DNA from: Nitrososphaeria archaeon
GTDB lineage: Archaea > Thermoproteota > Nitrososphaeria > Nitrososphaerales > Nitrososphaeraceae
Assembly (NCBI GenBank): GCA_021324715.1
Contig: JAJPIN010000226.1
Span: 1 to 10,414 of the forward strand
DNA length: 10,414 bases
Reading direction: 5' to 3'
Shown: piece after piece, positions 4,840 to 10,258 of the stretch
Numbering within the stretch: the stretch's first letter is position 1
How the letters are laid out: each line of letters begins with the position of its first letter
Program-made: the position numbers and the translations under genes
Notes under the pieces: generated by a model
What the model was told of the DNA's origin: nothing
Seen by the model: the letters and a program-made list of their open reading frames with translations, nothing else
The model's database searches: none

Positions 4840-6057
4840 ATGACTAAGGGTCTAATAATAGGACTTGCAGCAATTATGCTCCTACTTCCGACAATAAGTA
4901 ACAGAAGTGTATATGCCACTCATTTAGCGACTTCATCCCAAGTCTGGGGAATAGAAGCAGGAACCATATCAAAAATACACCACTTCGATCCGACCACAGA
5001 TACCACTACTCCTATATCTCGAGTGCCAACATCTAGTGTTGAGAATGGCAGAGGGATAGCGTCTGATGGAACTAATATTTGGTATACGTTCGTTGGGAAT
5101 AGTTTTCAGGGGGATGGAAAAATACACAAAATAGCACCAACGGGGGGACCAGATATTTCTACAATACCTGATCCGTTCGGTTCCAACGGCAGTGGAATAG
5201 GTGCGCTGGACTTTGATGGAAAGGACTTGTGGGCATTAAGTTACCTTCCTTCAGGTAGTAATACAGAGACTATATTCAAAATAGATAGTAATTCTGGAAC
5301 AGTATTAGCTTCTTGCGATGTGCCGTTTGGTGATCAAGGGGCAGGTGGAGATACACTCGCAATAGTCAATGGAAAAATACTTACAGACGCAGGTGAACTT
5401 CTGAATAGGCTAACTGAATATAACACTCCATCAAGTACGGGCGGTGTATGTGCGCGGACAGGTAATGTGTTTACGTTGCCGGTTAATGTTACTGGTATAG
5501 ATACTGATAGCGCAGGTAATTTGCTTGCTACAGATATCAAAACGTTGTATAATTTGGGTCACGCTCCATATAGTACTATTGTATCTTCTCAAGCCAATGC
5601 TTTTCCATCGGAAGAGGATATAACAACAGAACCAGAATCAAACGTACAGACAAATGTTTGTCCAGAAGAAAATGTACAGCATTGGGATAAAATTGTATTT
5701 GTGATACCGAATCCACAAGTAGCAAAGAGGGCTCACGTTCCTGCTAACACAGAACTTGATATAAAGGTGCTAGACGATCCACACAAAGTGGCTGATATAA
5801 AGAAGAAGGTAATTGATTTCTTAAAACTGACATCTTCAGATAGAAATGCGATTAAGATAGTCGATATTAATTATGCAATAATTTGTGCATCGCAAGCACC
5901 GCCATCGACCAAAACCTCATTACCTCTACTGTCCCAATCAAATGTGACCTCCTCACCTGCCGCTACAACAGAGAAGATTGATCCTGATATATTATTAAAA
6001 GCCGGAATCAAACCACAGGGGGACAATGTATCTTCAGCCTTACCACCATCTAAATAG
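4840..6057 (+). CDS. Secreted propeller-like protein with conserved C-terminal domain and Ser/Thr tail
   Basis: A 405-residue exported protein from ATG 4840. The signal peptide covers residues 1-26 (MTKGLIIGLAAIMLLLPTIS... cleavage after VYA). Residues about 30-245 contain degenerate propeller-type repeats: SKIHHFDPTT, GRGIASDGTNIWYT, GKIHKIAPTGG, ALDFDGKDLWALSY, TIFKIDSNSG, VTGIDTDSAGNLLATD. They recall Vgb/SMP-30-like surface propellers, though blade count is unclear. Residues about 274-350 form a separate alpha-beta domain (CPEENVQHWDKIVF ... DDPHKVADIKKKVIDFL ... IVDINYAIICA). Its Cys at each end (about 274 and 349) could form a disulfide. The rest is a Ser/Thr/Pro-rich tail, a likely glycosylated spacer, with no anchor visible. 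A TTG at 4705 in the same frame would add 45 residues, placing a second hydrophobic segment before the signal peptide; I reject it. Substrate unknown. Confidence 0.8.
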   Translation: MTKGLIIGLAAIMLLLPTISNRSVYATHLATSSQVWGIEAGTISKIHHFDPTTDTTTPISRVPTSSVENGRGIASDGTNIWYTFVGNSFQGDGKIHKIAPTGGPDISTIPDPFGSNGSGIGALDFDGKDLWALSYLPSGSNTETIFKIDSNSGTVLASCDVPFGDQGAGGDTLAIVNGKILTDAGELLNRLTEYNTPSSTGGVCARTGNVFTLPVNVTGIDTDSAGNLLATDIKTLYNLGHAPYSTIVSSQANAFPSEEDITTEPESNVQTNVCPEENVQHWDKIVFVIPNPQVAKRAHVPANTELDIKVLDDPHKVADIKKKVIDFLKLTSSDRNAIKIVDINYAIICASQAPPSTKTSLPLLSQSNVTSSPAATTEKIDPDILLKAGIKPQGDNVSSALPPSK

Positions 6058-6105
6058 CGTATATACAACTCCCAATTATTTCAATAATATTTTCTTTCTT
6101 GTAAT

Positions 6106-6258
6106 TCATAAAAGGCTAGATGTATGATATATGGTAACTATTTCACCACATCTGTGACATTGTAACTTATTAGGAACTTTGATTGGTTTCTCATATTCAA
6201 AAATCCACTCTTTTAAGGTAGAACTACAATTAGGACAGAACTTTACAGACTCTTTCAT
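6106..6258 (-). CDS. Small zinc-ribbon protein
   Basis: A 50-residue ORF from ATG 6258 to TGA at 6106-6108. It has two Cys pairs, CPNC (residues 8-11) and CHRC-G (34-37), separated by 22 residues that include a KEWIFEYEKP strand. This is a classic four-Cys zinc ribbon filling nearly the whole protein. The C-terminus is short and hydrophobic (IVTIYHTSSLL). A role in nucleic-acid binding or as a small subunit is typical for such ribbons but unproven here. It lies downstream of the K+ channel on the same strand with 130 bases between, so co-transcription is possible but not required. Unlike the ribbon genes at 3943-4540 it is intact. Confidence 0.7.
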   Translation of the reverse strand: MKESVKFCPNCSSTLKEWIFEYEKPIKVPNKLQCHRCGEIVTIYHTSSLL

Positions 6259-6388
6259 AACCTATGTTACCATCTTTAACAATATAGAATGTTATTTGCT
6301 TGCTTGTCGGCCGGCTTTTCCCGCTATCTTCAAGTAAACACCAAATAGACTAAGCGCTAATCATCAATTACTACAAAATTTATGCTTG

Positions 6389-6916
6389 CTACGGTAGTTG
6401 CTGACCACATCTTGGGCATTTGTAAATCTCTTTAGACCCCTCAATTAGAGTGAGACGTAAACTCTTCATCATGATCATTAGCCCATCAAACTCTTCTTTA
6501 GTCAGTTTCTCGATTCCCTCGACTTTGTCTTGTATAGTTGCCTTCATCTCCTTCGCTAATACTCCAGCCTTAGCATCGGTCTTTGACTTCAATCTTTCCT
6601 GCATACGTTGAACTCTCGACTGCGCGATTACGGTTACTAATGTTACAGCGATACCAATGCCTGCAAACATTACTATTGTTCCTATTATCCTCCCGACGGG
6701 CGTAATTGGAGTATAATCGCCATACCCTACAGTTGTAATTGTAATCACAGACCACCAAAGGGCATCGCCAAATTTAGTTATATTCGCTCCTGGCTGTTTG
6801 TATTCGGCCAGATACTCTGCAAAACCACCAACAAATATCACTACTCCAGTAAGGATTACCGGAATAATGACGTTCATGTTTGCTTTTAGGAATTTATTGA
6901 ACTTGACACTGTTCAT
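6389..6916 (-). CDS. Two-TM potassium channel with C-terminal CxxC
   Basis: A 175-residue ion channel subunit. TM1 spans about residues 15-35, the re-entrant pore helix about 49-61 (KFGDALWWSVITI), the K+ selectivity filter is TTVGYGD (61-67), and TM2 about 76-98 (GRIIGTIVMFAGIGIAVTLVTVI). The WW-S-x-x-T-TVGYGD signature is diagnostic of the KcsA/MthK-type pore; four copies form the channel. The cytoplasmic part (about 99-175) is not an RCK domain. It is a charged, probably coiled helix (QSRVQRMQERLKSK ... IEKLTKEEFDGLMIMMKSLR) ending in YKCPRCGQQLP, a single CxxC that could make a shared metal site in the tetramer. A good SD (AGGAG, 6925-6929) sits eight bases upstream of ATG 6916. Role: K+ flux and membrane potential. 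The ORF 6570-6758 is a shadow. Confidence 0.93.
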   Translation of the reverse strand: MNSVKFNKFLKANMNVIIPVILTGVVIFVGGFAEYLAEYKQPGANITKFGDALWWSVITITTVGYGDYTPITPVGRIIGTIVMFAGIGIAVTLVTVIAQSRVQRMQERLKSKTDAKAGVLAKEMKATIQDKVEGIEKLTKEEFDGLMIMMKSLRLTLIEGSKEIYKCPRCGQQLP

Positions 6917-6924
6917 AAATAGAT

Positions 6925-6929
6925 CTCCT
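6925..6929 (-). promoter_or_regulatory. Shine-Dalgarno site of the K+ channel gene
   Basis: AGGAG on the minus strand, eight bases before ATG 6916. It is a leadered gene, unlike the leaderless genes nearby. Confidence 0.6.
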
Positions 6930-6977
6930 ATACTCTGCCTAATTATACTATTACGTGAATAGGTTAACTACTGTTAA

Positions 6978-7415
6978 ATTAAGACAGGATACACTTCAGA
7001 ACTAAGGAATAACAGTGACAATAGTTTTTATGCGTTTGTCGATTTCAATGATGATGATGTCGGAACAATAAGAGAAAGCCCTCATTGTCTACAGTACGAA
7101 ATTCATAATAAATTACAACCTAGAATACTAGAGAAAGGTGAAGTAAAACCTCCCGATTACGATCAATTTGTGCAATGCTACGAATGCGGTAATGTATTTC
7201 CTATCTATGAAGCGCATTTTGAATCACAGATAAAGGATTCACTACAAACAATAGATAATCCATTCGAAGAATCTGCATCTATCTTTCTATCAGTTGGTAA
7301 AAGAAAACTCAAAGGTAGATGGAACAAATACCAAGATAAGGATCCTGAAATAGATGAAGAGATAAGAAAACACGGCGAAGATAATGTGAAAATTATTTAT
7401 GATTCATGTCCTTAG
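6978..7415 (+). pseudogene. Cys-containing conserved-looking protein without a start codon
   Basis: The open frame runs from 6978 (after a TAA at 6975-6977) to the TAG at 7413-7415, 145 codons. The first usable start is GTG 7170, which would give 81 residues. The sequence before it reads as real protein: SFYAFVDFNDDDVGTIRE, SPHCLQYEIHNKLQPRILE, KGEVKPPDYDQFVQCYECG. The His-Cys and CYEC-G elements could bind zinc. The rest (NVFPIYEAHFESQIKDS, DNPFEES, DPEIDEEIRKHGEDN) is charged and helical. From memory it resembles a short Nitrososphaeria protein with the 'SPHCLQYEIH-KLQPR' core, but I cannot name a function. No ATG, GTG or TTG occurs in frame before 7170. ATG 7030 is in another frame that stops at 7071, so one indel there would supply a start. 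Likely a 5'-damaged gene; the conservative call is CDS 7170-7415. Confidence 0.55.
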
Positions 7416-7435
7416 CGACCGGTACTAAGATAGAT

Positions 7436-7455
7436 ATAAAATAAAATAAAAAAAT
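7436..7455 (-). terminator. T-rich terminator of the exported protein gene
   Basis: On the minus strand, beyond the stop at 7478, a small TCCG/CGGA stem is followed by ATTTTTTTATTTTATTTTAT. Repeated T-runs (seven T at 7448-7454) are typical archaeal terminators. The presence of an intact terminator argues the gene was recently functional. Confidence 0.5.
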
Positions 7456-7477
7456 GGGTCCGTCGCAAAAAACGGAA

Positions 7478-7744
7478 TCACTTTGCCTGTTTACACTTAC
7501 CATCAACTGAATGGTCTTCACACTGTTCTCTTGTGAATTTATTGAGGGGATCGCCGAGAAGGTCCTTAGCTGCTTTGCAACCATCTGGTTTTTGGCATGC
7601 CGATCCAGCAGCACTCCCTTCCCCTATCTAGGCTTTGCTTTTTCCATCAGGATCCGCGTATACTATTTTTGTAATTTGCGTAGTTGATACCATCATGCTC
7701 GCGATTACCGTGATGGCAGCAACAAACAGAAGTAACGATTTCAT
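7478..7744 (-). pseudogene. Small exported Cys-rich protein interrupted by in-frame TAG
   Basis: One frame from ATG 7744 to TGA 7478-7480 is open except for a TAG at 7628-7630 (codon 39). Residues 1-30 are a signal peptide (MKSLLLFVAAITVIASMMVS..., cleavage after VYA), followed by DPDGKSKA, the TAG, then IGEGSAAGSACQKPDGC and KAAKDLLGDPLNKFTREQC, ending EDHSVDGKCKQAK. The mature part holds four Cys (50, 56, 75, 84) in a spacing suited to two disulfides, all after the stop. The frame, composition and Cys pattern on both sides agree, so this is one 88-residue gene with one nonsense codon; CAG or TGG is one base away. The minus ORF at 7393-7614 is a different frame and a shadow. The promoter and terminator are intact. 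Pseudogene, sequencing error or readthrough are the options. It shares an upstream box with the gene at 8338. Confidence 0.65.
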
Positions 7745-7783
7745 GTCCCTCTAATTAATGAAAATGGTTATATGAAGATTCTT

Positions 7784-7793
7784 TATTAGTCGA
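7784..7793 (-). promoter_or_regulatory. Shared upstream box (copy 1) TCGACTAATA
   Basis: On the minus strand TCGACTAATA begins about 40-49 bases upstream of ATG 7744. The same 10-mer lies 38-47 bases upstream of ATG 8499 of the second exported gene, and both leaders end in GACATG. ACTAATA could act as a weak TATA-like element. Confidence 0.5.
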
Positions 7794-7814
7794 ACAATTA
7801 TTATCAGATAACCA

Positions 7815-7848
7815 GAATAAACGATTGGAAAAAATGAATTTCACTTAA
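7815..7848 (+). repeat. 34-base direct repeat, copy 1
   Basis: GAATAAACGATT then GGAAAAAATGAATTTCACTT, continuing AA. It matches 8198-8231 at 31 of 34 positions, counted by eye. It lies 31 bases upstream of the TATA box of the RNA candidate. Confidence 0.6.
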
Positions 7849-7879
7849 TTATATCAGTTATAGCGTAAGTAACTTAAGG

Positions 7880-7888
7880 TTTAAAATA
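7880..7888 (+). promoter_or_regulatory. TATA box of the RNA candidate
   Basis: TTTAAAATA centred at 7884 predicts transcription start near 7910, seven bases before the first stem base at 7917. No ORF follows, which favours a non-coding transcript. Confidence 0.5.
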
Positions 7889-7909
7889 AAATAACATAAC
7901 TATAATAAA

Positions 7910-7980
7910 GAGTATTAGGCAACTGATGGAAACGCGGTAGACTGATGAACAAGAAACAACCGAGCCACCAGTTGCCTGTG
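7910..7980 (+). ncRNA. Putative structured small RNA
   Basis: AGGCAACTGATGG (7917-7929) pairs with CCACCAGTTGCCT (7965-7977) in a 13-bp stem with one A-C mismatch. Inside, CGGT (7935-7938) pairs with ACCG (7959-7962), leaving a 20-base loop rich in A. A TATA box is placed correctly for a start near 7910. It does not fit tRNA (no T-loop motif, no anticodon arm) and has no proper C/D box set, although CTGATGA occurs in the loop. The 3' arm contains the CCACCAG core seen in the hairpins at 1801 and 2330. Opposite strand transcription is also possible. RNA identity is inference. Confidence 0.45.
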
Positions 7981-8083
7981 TTTAGGTAATGGTATACTGG
8001 GGATTCGTAATATTTAAACCAGCTAGGAAAAAAGTTACGCAAGGTTTATTTGAATCAGTGATGTTACTTTGATCCTTATCATT

Positions 8084-8113
8084 AGTGATCAGAGGATAAG
8101 TGATCAGAGGATC
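8084..8113 (+). repeat. Tandem 15-mer (two copies)
   Basis: AGTGATCAGAGGATA and AGTGATCAGAGGATC are adjacent and differ at the last base. Just upstream, TCCTTATCA can partly pair with TGATCAGAGGA, so slippage on a hairpin may have created it. Confidence 0.55.
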
Positions 8114-8197
8114 AGTTAGTAGATAATAAAGTAATCTACCAGGTAATGTTCTTTCTTTTTATTCCTAGTTTCAAAGTTTACCAAATAGAAGCAAATT

Positions 8198-8231
8198 GAA
8201 CAAACGATTAGAAAATATGAATTTCACTTAA
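8198..8231 (+). repeat. 34-base direct repeat, copy 2
   Basis: The second copy, 383 bases after the first, with three substitutions. It is followed about 12 bases later by a TATA-like ATTTAAAAT, but no gene is seen after it. Confidence 0.6.
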
Positions 8232-8319
8232 GTTATCGACTATTGAATTTAAAATCTAAATCATCAACAATATCGAGCCGTGGCAGATGCAAGGCAATCA
8301 ATCTTTTAAATCGATATCC

Positions 8320-8327
8320 AAAAAAAA
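8320..8327 (-). terminator. Oligo-T terminator of the gene at 8338
   Basis: Eight consecutive T on the minus strand, preceded by CCCC, begin about ten bases after the TAA at 8338-8340. Confidence 0.6.
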
Positions 8328-8337
8328 GGGGTTTAAG

Positions 8338-8499
8338 TTAGACGATACAGAACGGGACTTTACCCTTGGACTTCTGACATGCCTTAATGGCGTGTTCATT
8401 TACTGCATTTGCTATGTTTGTTTCAACTACCAACACACCAGTCATTAGCCCTAATGCTAGTGCTAGAGCAATGATTGCTAACATTGTTGTTTGTTCCAT
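8338..8499 (-). CDS. Small exported protein with two Cys
   Basis: A 53-residue protein from ATG 8499. The hydrophobic N-terminal segment (MLAIIALALALGLMTGVLVV, about residues 6-25) ends in TNIANA, a good signal-peptidase site at about residue 29. That leaves a mature peptide of about 24 residues, VNEHAIKACQKSKGKVPFCIV, with two Cys that could form one disulfide. It is basic and short, like a secreted peptide. An upstream ATG at 8508 would add MVD; I prefer 8499 because the shared box TCGACTAATA then lies at nearly the same distance (38 versus 40 bases) as in the exported gene at 7478, and both starts follow GAC. The gene has a strong T8 terminator. A 53-codon plus-strand ORF across it is a shadow. 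Function unknown; processing as a peptide is inference. Confidence 0.6.
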   Translation of the reverse strand: MEQTTMLAIIALALALGLMTGVLVVETNIANAVNEHAIKACQKSKGKVPFCIV

Positions 8500-8536
8500 G
8501 TCAACCATGAATGTAAAATAGTCTATTAAGTTTGCC

Positions 8537-8560
8537 TATTAGTCGATAACTGATTATCGA
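8537..8560. promoter_or_regulatory. Shared upstream box (copy 2) with overlapping palindrome
   Basis: The minus-strand 10-mer TCGACTAATA (8537-8546) overlaps a perfect palindrome TCGATAA-CTGA-TTATCGA (8543-8560). Near copy 1 a smaller palindrome TTATC-A-GATAA occurs at 7801-7811. A repressor or activator site next to the promoter is plausible; the regulator is not identified. Confidence 0.5.
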
Positions 8561-8660
8561 AGCAGGGAAAAATGATATGTACATTAATTCGGAATTTTGA
8601 TACTATTCGACTCTAGTCAATCCAAACCAAATATTATTGCAATATTCAGAAGAATAGAGC

Positions 8661-8828
8661 CTAGACGGATGTAGGGTATTCATAATATTCGAAAGGATCA
8701 GTGTGTCCATATACTGCGATCGCTTTAGGGTAATTCCAATTCAATACAGCAAAGAATATTGCAAGAAATACTGCTACTGCAATTAGAACTAGTATTGTCA
8801 CTACCACTTTGTCAGATGCAGTTATCAT
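8661..8828 (-). CDS. Single-TM miniprotein
   Basis: A 55-residue protein from ATG 8828 to TAG 8661-8663. It has a short N-terminus (MITASDK), one transmembrane helix at about residues 8-30 (VVVTILVLIAVAVFLAIFFAVL), then NWNYPKAIAVYGHTDPFEY and a Tyr/Pro-rich end (YEYPTSV). The N-terminal Lys and the lack of a cleavage motif suggest a membrane-anchored rather than secreted protein, with the aromatic tail probably outside. Archaeal respiratory and ammonia-oxidation complexes contain small accessory TM subunits of this kind, but I cannot match it to any, so that is only a possibility. It begins 39 bases after the stop of the gene at 8868 on the same strand, so the two may form an operon. Too short for many gene finders. 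Confidence 0.6.
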   Translation of the reverse strand: MITASDKVVVTILVLIAVAVFLAIFFAVLNWNYPKAIAVYGHTDPFEYYEYPTSV

Positions 8829-8867
8829 TTGCTATTCCCACTTTCAACTGGTGCTAAAGGAATCTTA

Positions 8868-9107
8868 TTATCTATTGCTGTCATCTTTCCTTAATTGCTT
8901 GTAGCGTTCAAATATAATCGACATTAAAATTGGATGAATTGAGACAGGTCTACAAGCCATAGTGCCCGCAACCTTATAGAATCGTGGAATAGATACCATA
9001 TCATCAAATGTTTTTCTGTCTTTCTTGTCCAACAATTTTCTAAACGGTTTCCATTTCCTTATTTCCATTTCTGATGCAATTCTATAAGATGGAATCGTTC
9101 GACCCAT
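8868..9107 (-). CDS. Short conserved archaeal protein of the MGRTxPSYR type
   Basis: A 79-residue protein from ATG 9107. It opens with MGRTIPSYRIASEMEIRKWK, followed by PFRKLLDKKDRKTFDDMVS, RFYKVAGTMACRP, and a C-terminal helix (ILMSIIFERYKQLRKDD). I recognise the layout from short archaeal proteins of unknown function that begin MGRT-[IV]-P-[ST]-YR, carry an E-x-x-x-W helix, a D-R/K-x-x-FD-x-M/L helix and a final helix with Met/Leu and E-x-x-K/R. It is all-helical, soluble, without catalytic motifs or signal peptide. Length is close to the family's usual 75-95. A TATA box centred 27 bases upstream gives a leaderless mRNA. It is followed after 39 bases by the TM miniprotein. Family call from memory; function unknown. 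Confidence 0.75.
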   Translation of the reverse strand: MGRTIPSYRIASEMEIRKWKPFRKLLDKKDRKTFDDMVSIPRFYKVAGTMACRPVSIHPILMSIIFERYKQLRKDDSNR

Positions 9108-9130
9108 GATTGCATTATGGCATTTATTAA

Positions 9131-9137
9131 TTTAAAA
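9131..9137 (-). promoter_or_regulatory. TATA box, leaderless promoter of the MGRT gene
   Basis: TTTTAAA on the minus strand is centred 27 bases from the ATG at 9107. The reverse reading (TTTAAAA) could also serve the + strand gene at 9275 with a start near 9160, making this a possible bidirectional promoter. Confidence 0.5.
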
Positions 9138-9274
9138 CCTAAGTCACATGTAGGAGAGGGAGATCCTTTCCTGTAACTTAGTATAGGAATTGATATAAAG
9201 GCTGACTCGCCACCGTAAGCCTGGTTGAGAGCAATTCCGAATATACAAAGAAGTTGATACAGGATTTCATAAAA

Positions 9275-9427
9275 ATGGAAGAGGATATTCTCAAAATCCC
9301 AGACCTTTCAGTCAAGCAAATAGATGACATAAAGAAACTAAGGCAAGGGTTGGATGCTCTGAGCCTAGAAAAGAATGATGCCAAAGTTAAACTGGAATTA
9401 GTAGATTTCATGAACAACATGAATTAG
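9275..9427 (+). CDS. Small charged helical protein, possibly 5'-damaged
   Basis: A 50-residue ORF from ATG 9275 to TAG 9425-9427: MEEDILKIPDLSVKQIDDIK, then KLRQGLDALSLEKNDAKVKL and ELVDFMNNMN. It is helical and charged with coiled-coil character, and has no Cys, signal or TM segment. The frame stays open upstream to 9206, and the codons there (LVESNSEYTKKLIQDFIK) look like protein of the same type. The true start may therefore be TTG 9254 or CTG 9221, or a start has been lost beyond the TGA at 9203-9205. A weak AGGA ten bases before ATG 9275 supports the short form. The 80-residue minus ORF 9178-9420 is the shadow. No family recognised. Confidence 0.5.
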   Translation: MEEDILKIPDLSVKQIDDIKKLRQGLDALSLEKNDAKVKLELVDFMNNMN

Positions 9428-9493
9428 AAAAAAAGACATACTCATACTCAACTATTCTTTGAAATTTCCACTATTGGAAACTAAAGCAATAAT

Positions 9494-9502
9494 TTCTTAA
9501 AT
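9494..9502 (+). promoter_or_regulatory. TATA box of the exported protein gene at 9530
   Basis: TTCTTAAAT is centred about 32 bases upstream of ATG 9530, giving a leader of about five bases and supporting this ATG as the start. Confidence 0.5.
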
Positions 9503-9529
9503 ATTTGTATAGCGTATTAAGAGTTACTA

Positions 9530-10174
9530 ATGAAGACTACAATGCTGGCTTCATTTATTACAGCCATTGTACTGTCCCTTAGCCTTTCAACGTTTAAGAA
9601 AAAGGAATTTATCGCTATTGTATTAATTGGCCTCGTATTAGTTTTCGTTCCGACCTTGGTTGTTGTAACCCATGCAGTGCCATATTCACACATGGGAAGA
9701 AGTATGGAAAAAGGGTCGAATTACGGAAGCATTGCAAGCATTCAGCATTCAGAACCAATGAAGTCTCCGGAATGGATCTTGTCGGGGAATTGGGTAACCA
9801 ATATAATAAACAAGACAATGACAGATTTCAATCAAACCAACCCGGCAAAGTTCGATGCAACATTTACCATGACCATGGTAAACGGGTCCGCTAGACATCA
9901 ACATCATATATCGAATTTTTCTCCTACCGATGTGAAAACTGAAAACGATACAGTAACGTACAAGGGTCTTGCAACAGTTACATTGAAGGAAGGGCCTTTA
10001 GCCGACGTTCCAATTGAGATAAAGATCATTAACAATAACCTAATATCAATTTGGTTTGATCCAACCTTTGAACCAGCCAAGTTTGAAATGCACTTTGGTG
10101 AAACACCAATCTATGGGACAGTTTTTAAAACGAACGATATGGGAAATAAAGAACCTGCGGCACCGCAAAAGTAA
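9530..10174 (+). CDS. Exported or membrane-anchored protein with five N-glycosylation sequons
   Basis: A 214-residue protein. There are two hydrophobic N-terminal segments: residues 5-20 (MLASFITAIVLSLSLS) and 27-48 (FIAIVLIGLVLVFVPTLVVVTH). They are separated by FKKKE; the second ends in THA-V like a signal peptidase site. The soluble domain (about 80-200) has the pattern SPEWILSGNW ... NPAKFDATFTMTMVNGSARH, QHHISNF, a GLATVTLKEGPLADVPIEIK strand pair, ISIWFDP and FEMHFGETPIYGTVFK. I recognise this layout from repeated secreted proteins of unknown function in Nitrososphaeria. NxS/T sequons occur at 94, 101, 118, 129 and 139. The RHQHHI cluster could bind metal. The tail is Pro/Ala. Two tandem signal-like segments are unusual; either the first is a start-site artefact, although a TATA box supports it, or the protein is anchored by a hairpin. 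Confidence 0.72.
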   Translation: MKTTMLASFITAIVLSLSLSTFKKKEFIAIVLIGLVLVFVPTLVVVTHAVPYSHMGRSMEKGSNYGSIASIQHSEPMKSPEWILSGNWVTNIINKTMTDFNQTNPAKFDATFTMTMVNGSARHQHHISNFSPTDVKTENDTVTYKGLATVTLKEGPLADVPIEIKIINNNLISIWFDPTFEPAKFEMHFGETPIYGTVFKTNDMGNKEPAAPQK

Positions 10175-10203
10175 ACTGACAATTAAGAGTATACACTGAT
10201 CAA

Positions 10204-10209
10204 TTTTTT
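10204..10209 (+). terminator. Oligo-T terminator after the exported protein gene
   Basis: Six T about 30 bases downstream of the TAA at 10172-10174, followed by further T-rich sequence. Confidence 0.4.
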
Positions 10210-10258
10210 ACTTATTCAGTCTTCTTGTGAATATTTAATACGATTCTAATTGATTCAG

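Larger units (their letters stand above)
7745..8337. other. 593-base interval without protein genes
   Basis: I see no protein gene on either strand. It contains the promoter of the exported gene at 7478 (-), two copies of a 34-base direct repeat, a + strand promoter with a structured RNA candidate (7880-7980), a second TATA-like ATATTTAAAC near 8009-8018, a tandem 15-mer (8084-8113), and a T-run terminator for the gene at 8338 (-). Confidence 0.55.

Noticed and set aside
7393..7614. 73-residue minus ORF starting MLLDRHAKN
   Set aside because: A different frame from the exported Cys protein that reads through the same bases; it lacks the signal peptide and Cys pattern and arises only because the true frame has a TAG.
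7917..7977. tRNA or C/D-box guide RNA
   Set aside because: No T-loop consensus, anticodon arm or 7-bp acceptor geometry. One CTGATGA-like box exists but no D box in register.
8288..8449. Plus-strand 53-codon ORF starting MQGNQSFKS
   Set aside because: Antisense of the exported miniprotein at 8338-8499, which has a signal peptide, a control box and a T8 terminator.
9178..9420. 80-residue minus-strand ORF
   Set aside because: Ser/Phe-rich antisense of the charged helical plus-strand protein ending at 9427.
9615..9818. Minus-strand 67-residue ORF
   Set aside because: Antisense of the exported protein at 9530-10174, which has a promoter and a recognisable domain layout.
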